From NCBI GenBank assembly GCA_938020565.1, contig CALIHP010000048.1:15755-79754 (forward strand): DNA of 64,000 nucleotides, written 5' to 3'. Origin of the DNA: an uncultured Anaerolineaceae bacterium (GTDB taxonomy: Bacteria > Chloroflexota > Anaerolineae > Anaerolineales > Anaerolineaceae). A model generated the notes under the pieces. That model did no database searches, had not been told where the DNA came from, and saw nothing but the letters and a program-made list of their open reading frames with translations. The position numbers and the translations under genes were made by a program. This document shows, one piece after another, positions 34,325 through 42,927 of the stretch. Numbering within the stretch: the stretch's first letter is position 1; each line of letters starts with the position of its first letter.

Positions 34325-35653
34325 ATGCCCTACCCGTTATCTTCAGCCGTTCAGCCCGGCGATCCAACCCTCGCCGATCAGTATAATCAGTTGCGCAGCG
34401 ACGCCCTTCGCCTCGGCGCGTCCGAAAGCGAAGCCGTCCCCCTCGCCGGGCTTCTCCGGGCGTACCGTTCGCCGCTCCGGTTCTCAATTCGCGGGACAAC
34501 GCTTCAGCTCGAAGCTTCCGAAAACGATCCATGCGCGCTCCTCATCAACGGCTTCGCGCTCGAAACGAAAGCGCCGCTGACGCTGACCCCAACGGGGTTC
34601 CCTGCCGGAGAACGGATCGCCGTCTGTGCGCTGCGTTCCGCCGGATCCCCCTCGTTCACGCTGACCGCGAAAAAAGCGAACGAACCGATCGGCGTGGACG
34701 AACGGAAACTCGCCGAACTGACGCTGACCCCGGAAAGCACGATCGAATCCTTCCGCCTGACCGACGCTGACAGCGTCGCCGATCCGGACGGCGCCGGCGA
34801 AGGCTGCACCGCGCGTTGTGACGGGCGCTTAACGCTCGTCAGCGGCAATCCCTGCCCCGCGTTCGACGTCCCGTCGGCCGATACGCTCTGCTGGACCCCG
34901 TATCAAGGCAACGAAATCGCCCTTCTCCGCCCGAATCAGGGGTGGCGGACCTACCGGTTCGACGAGCTGCGTCTGCCGCTGAGCGGGATGGACGCGACCG
35001 CCTGCCAGGATATTTTCGTTGGGAAGGGCGCCGCCGGCGTCGAGCTGCGCTCGGTTCCCTGGTCGTCGTTGACGAACCGGGCACAGCCGCTTGCCCGGCG
35101 GGACGGCGTCCTTGTTCTCGAAGCCGATCCGGGCCTCCGTTACGTGGGAACGATCGCGCTGAGCGGAGCCGGGAAAACCCGCGACACGCTCAGCGAACGC
35201 AATATCTGGAATCTCTATGGACAGGAATTCCGACCGCTCCGGAAATCAGCCGCAGCCGCACAGCTGGGTCCCGCCGCCGTCAGCCGTTGGTCTCCCTACG
35301 TCCGCGACAAAAATGCCGTTGTCAGCGCAGTGATCGGCCTGAGTCAGGGCGATTTCTCGCTGACCGCGGCCGGCTCGCTCCATGCCGTCAGCGCGGGAAG
35401 CTACGCCGTTCTCGGGATCGCGATCGACGCCGACCTTGACGATCCCGACCTGATCCTGAACAGCGCCGACCTGGCCGCGCATGCGGCTGCCCCCGGTCCG
35501 CTCCATGCGCTGATTTCCAGCCGCGGAACGACGCGCCACCTCGGGAAACACGTTTACGCCATGATCAGTTATTCATCCGGCCCCGGACAAATCTTCAACG
35601 GCAGCTTCCTGGCGCAGGATCAAATCGGCCTCTGCGGCGGATTTTACGGGTAA
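34325..35653 (+). CDS. Phage-like tail or fibre-type protein
   Basis: A 442-residue protein, last of the head-type cluster. The N-terminal region (LADQYNQLRSDALRLG) resembles the start of phage tail-fibre or baseplate proteins. The middle is beta-rich, and the C-terminus contains the ISYSSGPGQIFNGSF / LCGGFYG pattern of a receptor-type tip. AAGGAG lies upstream of the ATG. No tail tube, tape-measure or lysin gene follows, so a functional phage is not encoded here. Confidence 0.5.
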   Translation: MPYPLSSAVQPGDPTLADQYNQLRSDALRLGASESEAVPLAGLLRAYRSPLRFSIRGTTLQLEASENDPCALLINGFALETKAPLTLTPTGFPAGERIAVCALRSAGSPSFTLTAKKANEPIGVDERKLAELTLTPESTIESFRLTDADSVADPDGAGEGCTARCDGRLTLVSGNPCPAFDVPSADTLCWTPYQGNEIALLRPNQGWRTYRFDELRLPLSGMDATACQDIFVGKGAAGVELRSVPWSSLTNRAQPLARRDGVLVLEADPGLRYVGTIALSGAGKTRDTLSERNIWNLYGQEFRPLRKSAAAAQLGPAAVSRWSPYVRDKNAVVSAVIGLSQGDFSLTAAGSLHAVSAGSYAVLGIAIDADLDDPDLILNSADLAAHAAAPGPLHALISSRGTTRHLGKHVYAMISYSSGPGQIFNGSFLAQDQIGLCGGFYG

Positions 35654-35724
35654 ACCGGCTCCGGTCCGGACCGCTGCCGATAATAAAACGCCAACGGTCG
35701 AAAAAACTGGAATGCCGATTCAAG

Positions 35725-35730
35725 TATAAT
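35725..35730 (+). promoter_or_regulatory. -10 box for a leaderless DUF218 mRNA
   Basis: A perfect TATAAT is followed by six bases (CGTCAC) and the ATG at 35737, with no ribosome site. No good -35 is seen. Confidence 0.5.
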
Positions 35731-35736
35731 CGTCAC

Positions 35737-36840
35737 ATGCTTAACACGTTGATTCTTCTGGTCGGCGACCTTTTCGTCGTCGTTTTTCAGGGCTTTTATA
35801 TGGGCGTCGGCATTCGTCAATCTGCCGGCGTCCAAAATATTCTGGGCATGACCGTCCCAACTCTGGCCATCTGGCTCGTGCTCAGTCTCCCTTTAGGCGT
35901 CTACCGCGACATCCCGAACCATGAGGAACGCGCCGCCGTCGTTCCCAAAACCGACGCGAATCGGAAAGGCTTCGCCGCGCTTCGCCGGAACCTGCGAAAC
36001 CTGGGCCAGCTGCTGAAAAAGTCGATCGAATCCGAACGTCTCCTCTCGTTAGCTGCGGTCTGGCTGGGGACCTCCGCCTTTGCCGTCCTGTATCAGACAT
36101 GGTACTGGAACGCAGTTCTGAAAGTCGGGATCCCCTTCTCGATCCGATTCGCAATTTATTTTGCAGTTTTCGGCGGGAACCTGCTGATCCTCTGGCGGAT
36201 CGGCTGGACGCTTTTTATCGCGGTCCGCGTTTTCGCGCGGAAATTCGTCCCCATCCGCGTCGCCTGCTACCTGATAACGTTGGGAATCGTCCTGTTCCAG
36301 CTTCCCGCAATCCTGCTGACCGTCCGTTACAGCGACCGGCGCTTCACGCTCGAAAACGTCGAAACGGTCCCCGGCCGGACCGCGATCGTCTTCGGCGCCG
36401 GCGTTTATCTGAACGGAAAACCGTCCGGCGTCCTGAGCGACCGCGTCAAGACCGCCGCCTCGCTGTATCAGGATAAAAAAATCGATACGATCCTTCTGAG
36501 CGGAGATAATTCCGCCGAAAGCCGCCATGAAGTCGACGTCATGGCCGAGCTTAGCGTCGAACTCGGCGTCCCCGAAAAAGCGCTCCTCCGCGATAACCTC
36601 GGCTTCAGCACGATTGAAACCTGCCGGAACGCCACCGAAACCTTCGATCTCCATGAAGCGGCGCTGGTCACACAGGATTTTCATACGACCCGCGCGCTGT
36701 ATAACTGCGATCAGTTCGGATTGAACGCGATTTCGGTCGCCGCCGACCGCGCCTCCTATAATATCTTTGGATGGGCGATGTGGACGCTGCGGGACTGGAG
36801 CGGGCTGACGCTGAGCTGGCTTTATTTCAGGGGTCGGTAA
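35737..36840 (+). CDS. Membrane-anchored DUF218 (SanA/YdcF-like) protein
   Basis: A 367-residue inner-membrane protein. Residues ~1-195 contain about five hydrophobic helices; residues ~205-345 form the DUF218 domain with [56 protein letters not shown] and [14 protein letters not shown]. Family members (SanA, YdcF, ElyC) affect envelope permeability or cell-wall precursor metabolism; the reaction is unsettled. The domain probably faces the outside. A TATAAT six bases before the ATG suggests leaderless translation. Confidence 0.85.
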   Translation: MLNTLILLVGDLFVVVFQGFYMGVGIRQSAGVQNILGMTVPTLAIWLVLSLPLGVYRDIPNHEERAAVVPKTDANRKGFAALRRNLRNLGQLLKKSIESERLLSLAAVWLGTSAFAVLYQTWYWNAVLKVGIPFSIRFAIYFAVFGGNLLILWRIGWTLFIAVRVFARKFVPIRVACYLITLGIVLFQLPAILLTVRYSDRRFTLENVETVPGRTAIVFGAGVYLNGKPSGVLSDRVKTAASLYQDKKIDTILLSGDNSAESRHEVDVMAELSVELGVPEKALLRDNLGFSTIETCRNATETFDLHEAALVTQDFHTTRALYNCDQFGLNAISVAADRASYNIFGWAMWTLRDWSGLTLSWLYFRGR

Positions 36841-36918
36841 ATCCTTCGGATTAGATTATACTAATTACAGCCTGGTAATCTTTATTCTTTCTTTAACCTC
36901 ACAGCCCTCCAACTATGC

Positions 36919-36924
36919 TAAAAT
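36919..36924 (+). promoter_or_regulatory. Extended -10 of the rubredoxin transcript
   Basis: TGC followed by TAAAAT (TG at 36916-36917) is an extended -10 about 68 bases before the rubredoxin start. No clear -35. Confidence 0.4.
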
Positions 36925-36991
36925 TAATCCGACGGTTCAAGGGAATGAATCGTCGAATCGTTCCGATCAGAGCAATGAATTGAGGATTTTT

Positions 36992-37156
36992 ATGAAAAAA
37001 TATATATGCCCCGCGTGCCAGTACATTTATGATCCGTCCGTTGGCGATCCCGACAGCGGAATCGAACCCGGAACCGCGTTTGAAGACATTCCGGACGATT
37101 GGGTTTGCCCGATCTGCGGCCTTGGCAAAGCCGATTTCGAGCTCTACGAAGAATAA
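36992..37156 (+). CDS. Rubredoxin
   Basis: A 54-residue electron carrier with a single Fe(Cys)4 centre. The sequence begins [20 protein letters not shown]. The two ligand pairs are CPAC (Cys6/Cys9) and CPIC (Cys39/Cys42); the conserved core [18 protein letters not shown] is complete. TGAGGA precedes the ATG. It lies 126 bases before rubrerythrin on the same strand, its natural partner for peroxide reduction. Confidence 0.97.
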   Translation: MKKYICPACQYIYDPSVGDPDSGIEPGTAFEDIPDDWVCPICGLGKADFELYEE

Positions 37157-37282
37157 AGGTTTAAGTCCTATCGGTTGAACGCGATCGTCCGCGGACAGGA
37201 ACCGCGCCCGATCGTACGTCGTCCCGAACCGGATCCCGGGAAGGTCCGTTCAGGAAAAATCAAAAAAGGGAGAGATCAAAAT

Positions 37283-37822
37283 ATGGAACTCAAAGGTTCA
37301 AAAACTGAAAAGAATTTGATGACGGCGTTCGCCGGCGAATCGCAGGCGACGAATAAGTATGCCTTCTACGCTTCCGCGGCGAAAAAAGAAGGCTATGAGC
37401 AGGTCGCCGCAATCTTCACCGAAACCTCCGGCAATGAGCGGGAACATGCCAAACTCTGGTTCAAATATTTGCATAACGGCAAAGTCCCGTCCACCAGCGT
37501 CAACCTGCTGGATGCCGCCGCCGGCGAAAATTATGAGTGGACCGACATGTACAAATCGTTCGCCCAAACCGCCCGCGAAGAAGGATTCATGGAAATCGCA
37601 GCCAGGTTCGAGCTCGTCGGAAAGATCGAAGCGGCTCACGAAAAACGCTATCGAAAATTAGCCGCCAACCTCGACGACGGCAAGGTTTTCGCCCGGGACG
37701 AGGAAGTCGTCTGGATTTGCCGCAACTGCGGTCATCTTCATCTTGGGAAGAAAGCCCCGGAAATCTGCCCCACCTGCGCGCATCCGAAAGCTTTCTTCGA
37801 AATCGCCGCCGATAATTACTGA
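37283..37822 (+). CDS. Rubrerythrin
   Basis: A 179-residue non-haem peroxidase that reduces H2O2 in anaerobes. The N-terminal four-helix diiron domain has Glu19, the ExxH pair Glu52/His55, Glu99/100 and the second ExxH pair Glu116/His119. The C-terminal rubredoxin-like domain has CRNC (Cys146/149) and CPTC (Cys162/165). The ATG at 37283 has GGGAGA upstream and matches the family N-terminus; an earlier in-frame start at 37175 would add non-family residues. A terminator follows. With rubredoxin it forms an oxidative stress unit. Confidence 0.97.
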   Translation: MELKGSKTEKNLMTAFAGESQATNKYAFYASAAKKEGYEQVAAIFTETSGNEREHAKLWFKYLHNGKVPSTSVNLLDAAAGENYEWTDMYKSFAQTAREEGFMEIAARFELVGKIEAAHEKRYRKLAANLDDGKVFARDEEVVWICRNCGHLHLGKKAPEICPTCAHPKAFFEIAADNY

Positions 37823-37852
37823 AACCGCTTGAGTTCTCATTAAAGAGACGGG

Positions 37853-37892
37853 AACGGGCTGCCCTTTATCGAAAAGACAGCCCGTTTTTTTA
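37853..37892 (+). terminator. Terminator after rubrerythrin
   Basis: AACGGGCTG (37853-37861) pairs with CAGCCCGTT (37878-37886), followed by TTTTT. It closes the rubredoxin-rubrerythrin unit. Confidence 0.85.
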
Positions 37893-37937
37893 TTCAACCG
37901 CGCAAATCTTATTTTCTCTTCCGACCGCCCGGTTCAG

Positions 37938-38906
37938 TCAAAGCCGCTCCGCATCGACAGCTTCGTCAAGCTTCACACGAACCTCCGCCGGAATTACGAA
38001 CTCAGGCGCGCCCATCGAGCCCGGCCCGACGTCATACTTTCCGAAAACGACAACGAGTTCGCCGCGATCGTTAAAATAATAACCGTTATTTTCCCGAACA
38101 GCCGTCAGGAGAGCGTCCCAATCCAGCGTCTCGTCTGGGTTCAGCAGCCCGTCGATCCAGAAAACCTGATTTTCATCCGCCGCCATGCGCAGGCGCATCT
38201 GCCGCAGGATTTCGCCGCGCAGGATCGACGCCGCCGCGCTTCCCGGAACGAAATAATCGTCGAGCTCGATCAGCGCGCGCGTCCGCCGGTCAAAGTTGAA
38301 AAATGACGTCGTATAATAAGACGACCCCGCCACCGAATAATACGTCAGCGCCAACGTCAGCGTCGAGTCGCTCCGCGCCGGAATCCGGAAATCATAGCCA
38401 ACCTGATAATGCGGGGCGTCTTCGACCGTGTAATCCGATAAAATCGCCCGGGCGTCGTTCGCGAACTCGTCGATAACGGTATACGCGGTCGAGCGGAACC
38501 GCTCGTTCAGGCTCGCCTCCCGCGCCGCGTCGGCCATTCCGCGGATTTCAGGAACGCGGACGAGCGCCTCGTAAAATCCGATCCGACTTCGATATTCGAT
38601 CGATTGAATAAAATGAACCCCATCCGGATCGCCGATTTTTTCGGAACTCTCATCGTCCGCCGCGGACGCCGCGTTATCGAGGCGTCCGCCGGATTCCATC
38701 GAAAAAGCGTTATACGAACCCGGAATTTCCTGAATCGTCGCTTCCGGCGTATCGTCCGGAGCAGGCGCGGGGTCCTGCCGCGCTGGCTCGGCGCTCCCAT
38801 CCGGGAAGAAAAACAAGCCGGGATAGGCCTCCGCCGGAGGCTGCGCCCGAACCGTACCCGCCGTCAGCGCCGCAGCGCAGAAAACCATAACGATCGTTTT
38901 TTTCAT
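37938..38906 (-). CDS. Secreted DUF3298 (RsiV-like) protein, copy 1
   Basis: A 322-residue exported protein with a signal peptide (residues 1-21, ending VRAQ), a Pro/Asp/Ser linker to ~90 and a C-terminal DUF3298/RsiV-like domain. Phrases shared with the neighbour at 38992 include HFIQSIEYRSRIGFYEA, VPEIRGMADAAREASLNE, DYFVPGSAAASILR and GAPEFVIP. In RsiV the fold binds lysozyme and holds a sigma factor; there is no anti-sigma segment here, so the role is probably binding at the cell surface (inference). It is a tandem duplicate of the next gene. Confidence 0.82.
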   Translation of the reverse strand: MKKTIVMVFCAAALTAGTVRAQPPAEAYPGLFFFPDGSAEPARQDPAPAPDDTPEATIQEIPGSYNAFSMESGGRLDNAASAADDESSEKIGDPDGVHFIQSIEYRSRIGFYEALVRVPEIRGMADAAREASLNERFRSTAYTVIDEFANDARAILSDYTVEDAPHYQVGYDFRIPARSDSTLTLALTYYSVAGSSYYTTSFFNFDRRTRALIELDDYFVPGSAAASILRGEILRQMRLRMAADENQVFWIDGLLNPDETLDWDALLTAVRENNGYYFNDRGELVVVFGKYDVGPGSMGAPEFVIPAEVRVKLDEAVDAERL

Positions 38907-38942
38907 CAGGAATTCCCGTCCTTTCCGCTCCTCTTGAAAGCT

Positions 38943-38984
38943 GAAGGCGGGCGCTGGAACGGCTCCGCTCCGACGCCCGCCTTC
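38943..38984. repeat. Hairpin between the two DUF3298 genes
   Basis: GAAGGCGGGCG (38943-38953) is complementary to CGCCCGCCTTC (38974-38984), an 11-bp stem in the 85-base gap. On the minus strand no T-run follows, so it may adjust mRNA stability rather than terminate. Confidence 0.5.
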
Positions 38985-38991
38985 ACACTGC

Positions 38992-39969
38992 TTACGAATG
39001 GATAATCGCCTTATCCATCTCGGTTAAAACGCCCATCGGAATCGTAAACTCTGGCGCGCCCATGGCCCCCGGCGCAACGTCGTACTTGCTGAACGCAATG
39101 ACCAGCTCGCCAAACTCATTAATATAGTAACCGTAGTTGTTCCCAACGTTCGCGAGAAGATCGTCCCAATCCAGCGCAAATTCGCCGTTTTCTCCCGCGT
39201 TCGCGTCGATCCAGTAAATCTTTTCCGGATCCCGGTCCATCTCCGCGCGCATCTGTCGCAGGATTTCATCGCGCAGGATTGACGCCGCCGCGCTTCCGGG
39301 AATAAAGTAATCGTCCATGAGGATCAGCTCGCGCGTCTGCCGGTTGAAATTGAAATAGGAAGTCGATTGATACGAAGAGCCGCCCGCTGAAAAGTACGTC
39401 AGCGCCAGCGTCACAACCGACTCGTTAGACGTCACGATATCGAAATCATAGCTGAGATAATAGTGCGGCGCATCTTCGACGCCATATTCGCTCAGGATCT
39501 CACGGCCTTCTCCCTCGAACTCGTCCATCGCGCTGTAAACGATACTGCGAATATAGTCGTTCAGGCTCGCCTGCCGATCCGGGTCGGCCATCCCGCGGAC
39601 CTCAGGAATCCGCATCTCCGCCTGATAGTTCCCAATCGAATAATTGTATTCGATCGATTTGATGAAATGAATTCCGTTCGGGTCGCCGAACTTTTCGAGA
39701 CCACTGTAATCGTCCGTCATATCCAGCATCGAGGACGGGTTTTCAATCCGCTTCGCAGTATCTTCGGCATAGCCCTCGTACGCCCCAACCGTTTCACCCT
39801 GAACCCGCGTTCCCGCCGGATCATCGCTGCAGTCCGTCATGCGCAGCCCATCCTGATAATAATAGCCGCATTCATAATTCCGATTCGACGGCGCTGTTTC
39901 CTGCCCCTGCACCGCTGCGGCTGTCGCTAAAATCGCGCCGCTTAATAAAAGTAAAACAATTTTTTTCAT
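38992..39969 (-). CDS. Secreted DUF3298 (RsiV-like) protein, copy 2
   Basis: A 325-residue paralogue of the gene at 37938, with a signal peptide (MKKIVLLLLSGAILATAAAVQG), a short Cys-containing linker (ECGYYYQDG, MTDCSDD) and the same C-terminal domain. The two domains align from HFIKSIEYNYSIGNYQAEM to the end with many identities, so this is a tandem duplication that diverged mainly in the linkers. The ATG at 39969 has GGAAAGAG upstream. It probably shares a transcript with copy 1. Confidence 0.82.
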   Translation of the reverse strand: MKKIVLLLLSGAILATAAAVQGQETAPSNRNYECGYYYQDGLRMTDCSDDPAGTRVQGETVGAYEGYAEDTAKRIENPSSMLDMTDDYSGLEKFGDPNGIHFIKSIEYNYSIGNYQAEMRIPEVRGMADPDRQASLNDYIRSIVYSAMDEFEGEGREILSEYGVEDAPHYYLSYDFDIVTSNESVVTLALTYFSAGGSSYQSTSYFNFNRQTRELILMDDYFIPGSAAASILRDEILRQMRAEMDRDPEKIYWIDANAGENGEFALDWDDLLANVGNNYGYYINEFGELVIAFSKYDVAPGAMGAPEFTIPMGVLTEMDKAIIHS

Positions 39970-40081
39970 CTCTTTCCTTTCCGACCCGTTTATCAAAAAC
40001 GGGACCTTTCACATCCTTAATGACGACGCCGGAACAGAAAAGTTCCGGCTCGGAAAGAATTTCTCCTGCCTTCCGGCGTTT

Positions 40082-41491
40082 TCAGCTCGCCAGCACGATC
40101 ATCGCCATCGTGCAGATCACAAGATGCCTCTTGAAATCCTCGATAATCAGGTGCTCGTCGGAATTATGAATCCGCATCGATTCCCGATTCGGGAACTCAG
40201 GCCCAAACGCGACGAAGTTCCCGCCAAACTTTTTCGCGTACGTTCCGCCGCCAATCGCGAAAGCCTCCGCTTTCGAATCTCCGCTGACCGTCCGATAAAC
40301 GTCCATGAGCCGGCTGACAACGACGCTGTCTTTCGGGACGTAATGAGGCTCTGCGCAGGAGATCACCTTATACGGGAGACCGTACCGCTTCGCCATCGCA
40401 TCGTACCGCGTCTTCATCGTCTCAAGCGTCAACGAAACCGGATAACGGATATCGACGCAGAGCGTCCGTTCGACCGCGTTCCAGCGGATCATTCCCAGAT
40501 TCAGCGTCAGCCGTCCCGATTCCTCGTCGGACACGGCAAGTCCGAGCGTTTCGCCGCCCGTTTCCCGCCCGATCTCGCGAGCGATAAAGCGGAGCGTCGG
40601 GTCCTCCGCCGAACCAAAATACCGCGTCAGGATCTTCGCCGCGCTGACGACCGCGTTCACGCCAATCTCAGGCGTCGACCCATGCGCCGCCAACCCTTTG
40701 ACCAGGAGACGAACGTTTCCGTCGGAATCCGTCGTCACTTCGGTCCCGTATCCATCCGTGTCGTCCGGAACGATCGACGCCGAAAGGCTCGCCGCGTCGA
40801 CGCGCCTCCCGTCGAGCGTCACGAACGCCTCCGCGGGAACCGCGTTAAACGCTTCCCCGCCGCTGAACGAGAGAATCGGCGAATCGGCGGCCGGGAACGA
40901 AAGTTCCGTCCAGAGATTCCCTTTTTCCGCGAAAATCAGCGGGTATTCAGCGTCCGGCGTAAACCCCATCGTCGGCAGCGGCCGATGCTGAACGTAGTAT
41001 GCCATGCAGCCGGATCCCTGTTCCTCGTTCGTCCCAACGATCAGCTGGATCTTCTTTTTCAACGGCAGTCCCAGATCGCGGATAATTTTCAATCCATAAA
41101 ACGCGCCGACCGACGGACCCTTGTCGTCTGTGACGCCGCGGCCATAAAGCCGCCCGTCGCGTTCAACGAGCGTAAACGGATCGCTTGTCCAGCCCTTCCC
41201 GGCGGGAACGATATCCAGATGCGCCAGGACGGCGATCGCCTCAGCGCCGTCGCCATAGCTGACCGTTCCGGCGTAATGATCAACGTTGTCGACCGCGAAC
41301 CCGTCCGCCGCCGCACGCTCCAGAAACGCGTTCAGCGCCCGCGCCGGCTCCCTTCCGAACGGGAAGCCCGGCTCCGTCTTCCCCCGCTCGCTGTTAATCG
41401 CGACCTGCGTCGCTAAATCCTTTACGAAATCCGGCCAATACGCCTCGACGCTGGCGCGAACCTGTTCAGTTAATTTCTCTAAATTTTCCAT
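40082..41491 (-). CDS. pepV: Dipeptidase PepV-like (M20 metallopeptidase)
   Basis: A 469-residue cytoplasmic zinc dipeptidase of the M20 family. Metal and catalytic motifs are visible: VLAHLDIVPAG (His ligand and catalytic Asp), GRGVTDDKGPSVG (bridging Asp), GTNEEQGSG (general base Glu and ligand Glu), FTPDAEYPLIFAEKG and the C-terminal AIGGGTYAKKF with the late His in RIHNSDEH. The length matches PepV. It probably completes breakdown of imported peptides. It is divergent from the glycosyltransferase gene at 41602. Confidence 0.93.
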   Translation of the reverse strand: MENLEKLTEQVRASVEAYWPDFVKDLATQVAINSERGKTEPGFPFGREPARALNAFLERAAADGFAVDNVDHYAGTVSYGDGAEAIAVLAHLDIVPAGKGWTSDPFTLVERDGRLYGRGVTDDKGPSVGAFYGLKIIRDLGLPLKKKIQLIVGTNEEQGSGCMAYYVQHRPLPTMGFTPDAEYPLIFAEKGNLWTELSFPAADSPILSFSGGEAFNAVPAEAFVTLDGRRVDAASLSASIVPDDTDGYGTEVTTDSDGNVRLLVKGLAAHGSTPEIGVNAVVSAAKILTRYFGSAEDPTLRFIAREIGRETGGETLGLAVSDEESGRLTLNLGMIRWNAVERTLCVDIRYPVSLTLETMKTRYDAMAKRYGLPYKVISCAEPHYVPKDSVVVSRLMDVYRTVSGDSKAEAFAIGGGTYAKKFGGNFVAFGPEFPNRESMRIHNSDEHLIIEDFKRHLVICTMAMIVLAS

Positions 41492-41589
41492 GTCCGAAAA
41501 ATCCTTTGCTTAGACGAAGATAACTTGATTATAGTCGATTTCGCCGAACGGGAACCGCCTTCTCTCCGGCGCTCCCGCCCGCAATTTGG

Positions 41590-41595
41590 TAAAAT
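41590..41595 (+). promoter_or_regulatory. -10 box for a leaderless glycosyltransferase operon
   Basis: TAAAAT is followed by six bases (AGACGC) and the ATG at 41602, with no ribosome site. No -35 is evident in the GC-rich upstream sequence. Confidence 0.45.
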
Positions 41596-41601
41596 AGACG
41601 C

Positions 41602-42927
41602 ATGATCTCAGTCTTCAAAAGATTCGCGAAGACCGTCCCGCCCGCTGCGCTGAACGCGCTTCTCTACGGGACGGAAGTCCGCTTCAACCCGCGCTTTCTC
41701 TTTCGAACCGCCGCGGTAAAATCCGCCCCGCCCCAGGGCCGGCGGCTCCTCATCGACGTCACCCATCAGGTCCACAGCACGCAAAAAAGCGGGATCCCGC
41801 GCGTCGTCGCCGGAATCGCGCTGGCGTTGATCAGGCTGAGCGAGGAAGGGGAAATTTCGACCGCGGTCGAATTCGTCCGCCTGATCAACGGGACGCTTTT
41901 CAGCGCGAAGCGCTACGAAGAGCGACTCCGAAAACTGCCGCCCGGAACGCTCGGCAGGGACGCCGAAATTCGAATCAGCTCCGGCGACGATATCCTCATG
42001 ATCGGCGCGAACTTCGACCGGTTCAGCCAGCTCATCCCTTTTTTCGCGTGCGTCCGCTCCGCCGGGGGAACGACCGCTTCCGTGATCAACGACCTGATGC
42101 CGTTTGAAAATCCGGACTGGTTCCCGGAAGATTTTCTCGCCGTGTTTACACGGGCAATTCCCGAACTCATACAATGGTCGGATATGATCCTTTGCGTCTC
42201 GGAAACGACGCGCGCCGAAACGGAGCGCTGGATCCGCCGGAATCTGCCCGCGCGTCTGAACGGCGTCCGGCTGGTCGTCTTCGATCAGGGAGCCGATATC
42301 GGGGAAAACGGTGATCCCGACACGGGGAAACTTCGTCCCGAACTCGAAGCGTTCCTGACCGGAGCCGGGAACCGCTTCCCGATCTTCACGCAAGTCAGTA
42401 TTCTCCAGCCGCGCAAGGGGCAGGATTTCGCGCTCGACGTCTTTGAAACCCGCTGGTCGCAGGGACGCGAGGAGCGGCTCGTCTACGTTGGACGGAAAGG
42501 CTGGAAAGCCGACGCGCTTTATGAAAGGATCCGGAATCATCCGGAACGCGGCCGGCGTTTCCTTTTCGTCGAAAACGCGAGCGAATTCGAACTGGCTCGA
42601 ATTTACGACCGCTCGGTCGCGCTGATCTCCCCGTCACGGGGCGAAGGCTACGGCCTTCCCGTCGTTGAAGGCGCGCTGCGCGGAAAGCCGGTCATCCTGA
42701 GCGACCTGGCCGTTTACCGCGAAATCGCCGGAGAAGCCGGGTTCTTCTTCCCTCTCGGCGACCCCGCCGCTTTCAGCCGTCAGATCGACGCCGTTCTGGC
42801 GGCCGATCCGGAAGAACGGCTCCGCCGCGCGCGCTCGATCCGAATCGGTACCTGGCGGCAGGGAGCGCTCGATATCCTGAACGCGTTCGCGCAGGCGGAA
42901 ACCCGGACGCCAAGGGAAAAGCCATGA
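41602..42927 (+). CDS. GT-B glycosyltransferase (group 1 family)
   Basis: A 441-residue glycosyltransferase. The C-terminal nucleotide-sugar domain shows FTQVSILQPRKGQDFALDVF, RLVYVGRKGWK and the ExxxxxxxE region SPSRGEGYGLPVVEGALRGKPV, followed by SDLAVYREIAGEAGFFF, all typical of family 4-like enzymes. Residues near the N-terminus (LLIDVTHQVHSTQKSGIPRV) match transferases that modify glycans on the cell surface. The acceptor is unknown. Its stop overlaps alr by four bases (ATGA). The start has no ribosome site but a -10 box six bases upstream. Confidence 0.85.
   Translation: MISVFKRFAKTVPPAALNALLYGTEVRFNPRFLFRTAAVKSAPPQGRRLLIDVTHQVHSTQKSGIPRVVAGIALALIRLSEEGEISTAVEFVRLINGTLFSAKRYEERLRKLPPGTLGRDAEIRISSGDDILMIGANFDRFSQLIPFFACVRSAGGTTASVINDLMPFENPDWFPEDFLAVFTRAIPELIQWSDMILCVSETTRAETERWIRRNLPARLNGVRLVVFDQGADIGENGDPDTGKLRPELEAFLTGAGNRFPIFTQVSILQPRKGQDFALDVFETRWSQGREERLVYVGRKGWKADALYERIRNHPERGRRFLFVENASEFELARIYDRSVALISPSRGEGYGLPVVEGALRGKPVILSDLAVYREIAGEAGFFFPLGDPAAFSRQIDAVLAADPEERLRRARSIRIGTWRQGALDILNAFAQAETRTPREKP

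Noticed and set aside
40124..41416. 430-codon open frame antisense to the dipeptidase
   Set aside because: Arg/Pro-rich shadow of pepV with no start signal.
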